Below, piece by piece: positions 58,910 through 64,000 of a stretch of DNA of 64,000 bases (its first letter is position 1; every line of letters starts with the position of its first letter). The notes beneath the pieces are model-generated. The model was not told the origin of the DNA and did not search any database. It worked only from the letters and a program-made list of their open reading frames with translations. The stretch comes from Haloechinothrix_A salitolerans. Its GTDB lineage: Bacteria > Actinomycetota > Actinomycetes > Mycobacteriales > Pseudonocardiaceae. Position numbers and translations under genes: made by a program. The DNA is taken from assembly GCF_039544105.1 (NCBI RefSeq), contig NZ_BAABLA010000007.1; one strand, given 5' to 3'.

Positions 58910-59845
58910 GTGCAGCAAACAAGCACGACGGAGCCGCCCGTCAGGACCCAACCAGCCGCGGTCGACACGGACAAGTCGCGCACGTTCAGGCGCGCGTTCG
59001 CCGACATCGGCGCGGGCCTACGCACCCGCCAGTTGTGGAGTCACCTCGGCTGGCAAGACATCAGGCAGCGCTACCGCCGGTCGACACTCGGGCCGCTGTG
59101 GATCACCCTCAGCATGGGTATCACCGCGATCGGCCTCGGGCTGCTGTACTCCCAGCTCTTCGGCGCTCCGATCAGCGCGTACGTGCCGTACATCACGGCG
59201 GGGTTTCTCACCTGGAACTTCATCATGTCGTCCCTCAAAGAGGGGTCGAACACGTTCATCAGGAACGCGGGTCTCGTCAAACACCTCCCCTCGCCGCTGA
59301 CGGTTTACGCACTGCGCACCACGTGGCGGTTGTCAATCATCTTCCTGCACAACCTCGTCATCTACGTCATCGTCATCGCGGTGTTCTTCACGAGCTTGAA
59401 CGAGCCGTACAAGCTGGTCGACAACGCGAAGGACGTACACCCCGGGCTCGGCTGGTACTCCCTGCTCGCGATCCCCGCTCTCGCGATTTTCTTGATCAAC
59501 AGCGTGTGGGTCGTCCTCCTGTTCGGCATCATCTCCACCCGGTTTCGGGACGTCCCGCAGTTCATCGACTCGATCAGCAGTCTGCTGTTCTTCATGACGC
59601 CGATCGTGTGGTCTGTTGACACCCTGGCCGCGAAGTTCGGCGAAGGAGCCGACACCGGGCCACGCACGCTGATCTACCAGCTCAATCCGATGTATCACTT
59701 CCTGCAGATCGTGCGGGCGCCGCTGATCGGTGGCGAGCAGAGCTGGCACCACTGGTGGATCGTTCTCAGCGTCACCGTCATTGGCTGGTGCCTCACCCTG
59801 GTGGTGTTGCGCAACTACCGTGCCCGTGTCTCGTATTGGGTGTGA
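58910..59845 (+). CDS. wzm: Galactan ABC exporter, membrane subunit
   Basis: A 311-aa ABC-2 type permease with six helices. HLGWQDIRQRYRRSTLGPLW near residue 45 is the coupling-helix region conserved in Wzm/RfbA-type exporters; PYITAGFLTWNFIMSSLKEG and FFMTPIVWSVD are also typical. With the ATPase next it should flip lipid-linked galactan to the outside, as Rv3783 does with Rv3781. Start GTG 58910. The stop is 3 bp before the ATPase start. Confidence 0.9.
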   Translation: MQQTSTTEPPVRTQPAAVDTDKSRTFRRAFADIGAGLRTRQLWSHLGWQDIRQRYRRSTLGPLWITLSMGITAIGLGLLYSQLFGAPISAYVPYITAGFLTWNFIMSSLKEGSNTFIRNAGLVKHLPSPLTVYALRTTWRLSIIFLHNLVIYVIVIAVFFTSLNEPYKLVDNAKDVHPGLGWYSLLAIPALAIFLINSVWVVLLFGIISTRFRDVPQFIDSISSLLFFMTPIVWSVDTLAAKFGEGADTGPRTLIYQLNPMYHFLQIVRAPLIGGEQSWHHWWIVLSVTVIGWCLTLVVLRNYRARVSYWV

Positions 59846-59848
59846 CTC

Positions 59849-60865
59849 ATGGTCAGTATTGAGGTCCGTAACGCCTACGTCGACTTCCCGATCTTCGACG
59901 CCAAGACCCGTTCGCTGAAGAAACGCGTGCTCGGCAAGGTCGGCGGCCACATCGGCATGGACAGCAAGGTGCCCATCATCGAGGCGCTGCGCGACATCAA
60001 CCTCTCGCTGTCCGAGGGCGATCGCGTCGGCCTCGTGGGGCATAACGGCGCGGGCAAGTCGACCCTGCTGCGGCTGCTGTCGGGGATCTACGAACCGACG
60101 AGGGGCACCGCGAAGATCCGGGGCAGGGTCGCGCCCGTGTTCGACCTCGGTGTCGGCATGGACAACGAGACTTCCGGCTACGAGAACATCATCGTCCGTG
60201 GCCTCTACTTGGGCATGACCCGCAAACAGATGGAGAAACGGGTCGATGACATCGCGGATTTCACCGAGCTGGGTGACTACCTCCAGATGCCGCTGCGCAC
60301 CTACTCCACCGGCATGCGGGTGCGGCTCGCGCTCGGCGTCGTGACGTCGATCGATCCGGAAATCCTGCTACTCGACGAGGGCATCGGCGCGGTCGACGCC
60401 GCGTTCCTCAAGAAGGCGCGCTCCCGGCTCGTCGACCTGGTCAACCGCTCCGGCCTGCTCGTCTTCGCCTCCCACCAAGACGGCCTGCTCATGGACCTCT
60501 GCACGTCAGCCATCTGGATGGACGGCGGGGAGATGAAGCAGCAAGGCCCGCTGCGCGACGTGCTGACGGAATACAAGGGCAAGGACCCCTTCGAAAAGCG
60601 GGCGGCCCGGCGCGGCGTGAAGAAGGGCCCCGGCGGCAAGGGCAAGGGCGGTCCCGGCGGCCGAGGCGGTCGCGGTGGCGGCAAGGGCCCTGGCGCTGGC
60701 GGCGGCCCCCGCGCCGGTGGCGGTAAGGGTGCTGGCGCGAACGGCGCTACACCCGCGGGCGGGAACTCAGACAGCCCCACTCAGCCCACGTCCGACGGCA
60801 AGCCCGCGGCGGCCGATAGCAACCCGGCGAGCACCGGCACCCCCTCGACCGGCGGTGACCAGTGA
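59849..60865 (+). CDS. wzt: Galactan ABC exporter, ATP-binding subunit
   Basis: A 338-aa ATPase. Walker A GHNGAGKST at 64-72, signature YSTGMRVRLAL near 152, Walker B EILLLDEG near 170. After residue ~245 there is an unusual 95-residue tail of Gly, Lys, Pro and Arg (KKGPGGKGKGGPGGRGG), ending in a Thr/Ser/Asp-rich stretch, in place of the carbohydrate-binding domain of Gram-negative Wzt. The stop overlaps the GlfT1 start (GTGA). Confidence 0.9.
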   Translation: MVSIEVRNAYVDFPIFDAKTRSLKKRVLGKVGGHIGMDSKVPIIEALRDINLSLSEGDRVGLVGHNGAGKSTLLRLLSGIYEPTRGTAKIRGRVAPVFDLGVGMDNETSGYENIIVRGLYLGMTRKQMEKRVDDIADFTELGDYLQMPLRTYSTGMRVRLALGVVTSIDPEILLLDEGIGAVDAAFLKKARSRLVDLVNRSGLLVFASHQDGLLMDLCTSAIWMDGGEMKQQGPLRDVLTEYKGKDPFEKRAARRGVKKGPGGKGKGGPGGRGGRGGGKGPGAGGGPRAGGGKGAGANGATPAGGNSDSPTQPTSDGKPAAADSNPASTGTPSTGGDQ

Positions 60866-61776
60866 CTGAGTCGAGCGAGCGGCAGGCACTGCCGACCGGA
60901 TCAGTGGTGGCGGTCGTCGTCACCCGGCATCGACGCGAACTGCTCGCCAACTCCCTCAAGATCGTCGCGGCGCAGACAAGGCCGGTCGACCACCTCATCG
61001 TCGTCGACAACGGCCCTGATCAGCCGGCCAAGGACGTCGTCGAGGCGGCGGGCGTGCCGCATACCTACCTGCCGTCACACCATAACCTCGGCGGCGCGGG
61101 CGGATTCGCGCTCGGCATGCTGCACGCTCTCGCGATGGGAGCGGACTGGGTCTGGTGCGCCGACGACGACGGCAGGCCAGCCGATGAGCACGTACTCGAA
61201 GTCCTGCTCAACGAAGCGACGACGCGCGAGCTGGCCGCCATCTCGCCCATGGTCGTCAACATCGACACCCCGGATCAGCTCGCCTTCCCGCTACGACGCG
61301 GCCTTACATGGAAGCGCACGTCGGAGGAGCTGGGCGAGGACTTCCTTCCCGGCATCGCCTCACTGATGAACGGGGCGCTGTTCCGCGCGTCGACGTTGGA
61401 CGTCGTTGGCGTGCCCGATCTGCGGCTGTTCTTCCGTGGCGACGAGGTCGAAGTCCATCGGCGGCTGGTGCGCTCCGGGCTGCCGTTCGGGACGTCGCTG
61501 AAGGTGCGCTACCTGCACCCCGACGGCTCGGACGAGTTCAAGCCGATGCTGTGGGGCAAATTCCACGCGCAGGACCCGGAGAACGACGTCAAGCGGTACT
61601 TCACCTACCGCAACCGGGGTTACCTGCTCTCCCAGCCCGGCATGCGCAAGCTGGGGATGCTTGAGGTTATCCGGTTCGGGCTGTACTTCATCGGCCACAA
61701 GCACAGCCCACGCGAGTTCGTGCGGTGGCTGCGGCTGGTCCGGCAGGGCCAGCGCGAGCGCTTCTTCCGCTACTGA
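60862..61776 (+). CDS. glfT1: Galactofuranosyltransferase GlfT1
   Basis: A 304-aa GT-A fold enzyme matching Rv3782. The nucleotide part VVVTRHRRELLANSLK, then HHNLGGAGGFALGMLHAL, the metal motif CADDDG (Asp101-103), LMNGALFRAS and FRGDEVEVHRRL are in the expected order. It adds the first one or two galactofuranose units to the decaprenyl-linked linker disaccharide in arabinogalactan assembly. GTG 60862 overlaps the ATPase stop. Confidence 0.93.
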   Translation: MTESSERQALPTGSVVAVVVTRHRRELLANSLKIVAAQTRPVDHLIVVDNGPDQPAKDVVEAAGVPHTYLPSHHNLGGAGGFALGMLHALAMGADWVWCADDDGRPADEHVLEVLLNEATTRELAAISPMVVNIDTPDQLAFPLRRGLTWKRTSEELGEDFLPGIASLMNGALFRASTLDVVGVPDLRLFFRGDEVEVHRRLVRSGLPFGTSLKVRYLHPDGSDEFKPMLWGKFHAQDPENDVKRYFTYRNRGYLLSQPGMRKLGMLEVIRFGLYFIGHKHSPREFVRWLRLVRQGQRERFFRY

Positions 61777-61820
61777 TCCGCGCGACGTCGGGCAACGTCC
61801 GTCGGGTCGCCGTCCGACAA

Positions 61821-61874
61821 GTTGATCTGAAGACATTGTGGTCGTCATGGCGACCGCAACGTCTTCAGATCAAC
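61821..61874. terminator. Long palindromic terminator between glfT1 and glfT2
   Basis: Two 24-nt arms (GTTGATCTGAAGACATTGTG... and near-complement) with a 6-nt loop TCATGG; only two positions depart from perfect pairing. It separates convergent genes and would stop transcription from either side. The pattern could belong to a genome-dispersed palindrome family. Confidence 0.75.
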
Positions 61875-61927
61875 AGCGAACCGGGGCCGATGGGGCGGCT
61901 GCGCCGCCGCCCGGCCCGCCACTCACC

Positions 61928-63931
61928 TCACAACCGGTACAGCCGCTGCCAGTTCTCCCGGCTGGTCAACTCCGGCATCGCCTTCTTGTACTGCTCCCGC
62001 ACGGCGGGGCCTTCCTTGCGCAGACGGCGGATCAGCTTGAACCCGCGCTTGGCGAGCCGCATCATCTCCTGCTTGTCGTATTTGCGCAGCCGCACGCCTT
62101 CCTGCGACATGTCAGTGACGACGGCGGTCTCGAACAACGCGACGTGCCACCACTGCGCATCGGTGACCGGGATCTGGCCGATCTTGTAGCGGTGCTTGCC
62201 GCGGAGCTTGTCGATGATCCGCTTGATCATAACCAGGTTCTTCCTGGTCGGCGTCGGACCCGCGTTGACGATGGCGATCCGGTTCGAGCCGACGCCGGGC
62301 ACCTCGGTGGCATCGTGGCGCTTCGACTCCGGGTAGTGCGACCGAAGCTCACGGATCTCTTGCATCGCCTTGACGCCACCGTCGTGCAGGACGTCCGGCC
62401 CTTCGAGGAAGTCCTCGACCGCCTTGAACAGCGTGGCGGTCAGCGCGTACTGCATGCCGAGCAGGTACCGGATCATGTGCCCGGTGACCGTCTTGGCGAG
62501 CAGGTTGATGTCGAACGGCGTGTGCAGCGCCGCGGTGATCATCGCGTTACGCAGGTTGAAGTAGCGGTGCCACTCGTCCCAGTCCTTCCAGTGGAAGTCC
62601 GCGTGCCAGACTCCAGCACCGGGCAACGTGACGGTACGGAAGCCCTTGGACTTCACCCGGAAGCCGTACTCTTGGTCGTCCCACTGGAAGAAGAACGGCA
62701 GCGGGTAGCCACACTTCGCGACGATCTCGTACGGGATGAGGCAGGCCCACCAGCCGTTGTAGGCACCATCGACGCGGCGCTCCTGCTGCCTGGGCTTACC
62801 ACTGCGGGGATCTAGGCGCAGCAGGTCAGCGCGGGCGAGCGCGTGCTTGACGACCTGGCCGGTCTCCAGTGTGTTCGGCAGCGCGTACTCGGCACTCCGA
62901 TGCAACTGGTGCGGGTGCAGCAGGTTCAGCATCTGACCGCCGATGATGGCGGGCGCGGCCGAGCGGTTCGAGAACGCGGTGAGGCGGACGATAATGTCCG
63001 GCTCGAGCAGCACGTCGTCGTCCATGAACAGCACGTTGGCGTGTTCGGTCTCGGTGTGGCTCGCGACTTCGTAGAGGCCACGGGTGAAGCCGCCCGCACC
63101 ACCGAGGTTGGGCTGCTGGATGTACTCCAGCTTCGCGCCGAGGTCACTGGCGACCTGGGCGAAGCCCTCACGGGAGTCAACCGTGTCCGTACCCTGGTCG
63201 GCGACGTAGATGACGTCGAGCGTCTCCATGGAGTCGATGTCATCGGCGAGCGCGCGCAGGTTGGACAGGCAGTCGTCGGCGCGGTTCATCGTGCAGATGG
63301 TCACCGCGGTCGGCCGGATCTTCTCCGGTGCGTCGACGGTCCAGCGAACGTTCTCGATCGTGAGCGACTCGCCCGAGCCGGTCTCGATCTCCAGCCACAT
63401 CGCGCCGCCGTCGAAAAACTTGTCGATCTTAGCGTCCAGCGTGACCCGCTGAGCGGCGGCGTCGGCGACATGGGACGACGTCACCCGGCGCGGCTCGCCT
63501 TCGTAGTCCGACGCCCCGATGTAAACGCTGCCAGTACCGGTGGCGGTCAGCTCGACCGTCACATCCCGTGCCGTGGTCCAGCGCTGCCAGTAGGACGCGG
63601 GGAACCTGCCGAAGTACGTATTGGTCGTGACCTCGGCGTTCGGCCCAACGGTCAGGGTGTCGCGCGTGCGCGTGACGATGCCCTTGCTGTGCTCGGAGAC
63701 CCTCGCGTAGAGATCCCGGCTTACCAAGTCGGACGGCCCGACGAACAGGCCACGCTGGGCGAGCAGGCGACCATGCGACACGTGTTCGGTGAGGATGGGC
63801 TCGTTGTCCGCCTTGGCCTTCGCCAGATCCTCGGCAGTCGCCGTGGCGGAATGACCGTTAGTCGAGTCGGTCTGCGTAGCCTCGGCCATGTCCTCGGCCT
63901 TCTTACTCTCCGGAACTGTCTTGCCGGACAT
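61928..63931 (-). CDS. glfT2: Galactofuranosyltransferase GlfT2
   Basis: A 667-aa enzyme matching Rv3808c, which builds the galactan main chain with alternating beta-1,5 and beta-1,6 links. The N-terminal beta-barrel covers about 50-200. The GT-A domain has TICTMNRADDCLSNLRAL, NLGGAGGFTRGLYE, metal motif MDDDV (Asp304-306), catalytic-pocket WDDQEYGFR (417-425) and HADFHWKDWDEWHRYFNLRN (His443). The helical C-terminal domain follows. The first ~45 residues are an acidic leader longer than in M. tuberculosis. No 100-bp gap remains before the window end, so its upstream partner is not seen. Confidence 0.95.
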   Translation of the reverse strand: MSGKTVPESKKAEDMAEATQTDSTNGHSATATAEDLAKAKADNEPILTEHVSHGRLLAQRGLFVGPSDLVSRDLYARVSEHSKGIVTRTRDTLTVGPNAEVTTNTYFGRFPASYWQRWTTARDVTVELTATGTGSVYIGASDYEGEPRRVTSSHVADAAAQRVTLDAKIDKFFDGGAMWLEIETGSGESLTIENVRWTVDAPEKIRPTAVTICTMNRADDCLSNLRALADDIDSMETLDVIYVADQGTDTVDSREGFAQVASDLGAKLEYIQQPNLGGAGGFTRGLYEVASHTETEHANVLFMDDDVLLEPDIIVRLTAFSNRSAAPAIIGGQMLNLLHPHQLHRSAEYALPNTLETGQVVKHALARADLLRLDPRSGKPRQQERRVDGAYNGWWACLIPYEIVAKCGYPLPFFFQWDDQEYGFRVKSKGFRTVTLPGAGVWHADFHWKDWDEWHRYFNLRNAMITAALHTPFDINLLAKTVTGHMIRYLLGMQYALTATLFKAVEDFLEGPDVLHDGGVKAMQEIRELRSHYPESKRHDATEVPGVGSNRIAIVNAGPTPTRKNLVMIKRIIDKLRGKHRYKIGQIPVTDAQWWHVALFETAVVTDMSQEGVRLRKYDKQEMMRLAKRGFKLIRRLRKEGPAVREQYKKAMPELTSRENWQRLYRL

Positions 63932-64000
63932 CGCGCCTCATTCCTGATTACTGTCTGCCATGCAACGCGGGGCTTCGGTTCGCGGGGTCAAGGTACATGG
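63932..64000. other. Upstream region of glfT2 at window edge
   Basis: 69 bp of non-coding DNA, possibly holding the glfT2 promoter. Nothing else can be supported before the window ends. Confidence 0.4.

Noticed and set aside
58536..59300. 254-aa forward frame before and inside the exporter gene
   Set aside because: Ser/Arg/Pro-rich shadow of the permease gene with no supporting signal.

Overview
The window is high-GC actinobacterial chromosomal DNA, most likely from a Pseudonocardiaceae-type organism. The galactan synthesis and export genes on the right (GlfT1, GlfT2 and a two-component ABC exporter), the proteasome activator Bpa, the ANTAR/GAF regulator and frequent GTG starts all fit this group. 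A temperate siphovirus-type prophage of about 36 kb (11290-47277) splits the chromosome segment in two.

Left host flank (1-11.24 kb): a partial membrane protein, a DinB2-type Y-family polymerase, a NarK-type nitrate/nitrite transporter, a TPR-like protein, a two-helix potassium channel with an RCK domain, a stand-alone acetolactate synthase large subunit, a secreted acidic repeat protein, a small membrane protein, an anti-anti-sigma factor and a GAF-ANTAR regulator.

Prophage (11.29-47.28 kb). It sits inside the anticodon loop of a host tRNA-Ser(UGA) gene. The 3' half of that tRNA is at 11244-11296 and the 5' half at 47271-47309, with a 7-bp shared core equal to the anticodon loop. Neither junction rebuilds the gene, but the prophage carries a complete, different tRNA-Ser(UGA) at 39985-40071. 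Layout: immunity (ImmA-type protease, XRE repressor, operators, small HTH activator/Cro); early recombination and replication (YqaJ exonuclease, RecT, Cys-rich small proteins, replisome-organiser-like protein, resolvase-like nuclease, WhiB-like regulator); packaging and head (TerS, TerL, portal, minor head, scaffold, P22-type coat), interrupted by a two-gene reverse-strand island; head-tail connectors; tail (major tail, frameshifted assembly chaperones, 906-aa tape measure, Dit, 1087-aa tail/fibre protein); lysis (zinc peptidase endolysin, small membrane proteins).

Between the tRNA and the integrase lies a reverse-strand cargo region. It holds a complete graspetide-type RiPP operon (precursor, ATP-grasp ligase, PIMT-like methyltransferase, joined by stop/start overlaps), small membrane or hypothetical proteins, and an XRE-TPR regulator. 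The integration module has a full tyrosine recombinase preceded by a translationally coupled 122-aa protein that is only the core-binding domain.

Right host flank (47.31-64 kb): secreted M28 peptidase, quinone oxidoreductase, an aminotransferase-V fold protein that lacks the PLP lysine, Bpa, a secreted lytic transglycosylase with a long acidic proline-rich tail, an acyl-CoA dehydrogenase, a pyruvyltransferase-like protein and a PseG-like glycosyltransferase, then the galactan module. The order quinone oxidoreductase / aminotransferase / Bpa / ABC exporter / GlfT1 recalls the Rv3777-Rv3783 region of Mycobacterium tuberculosis.
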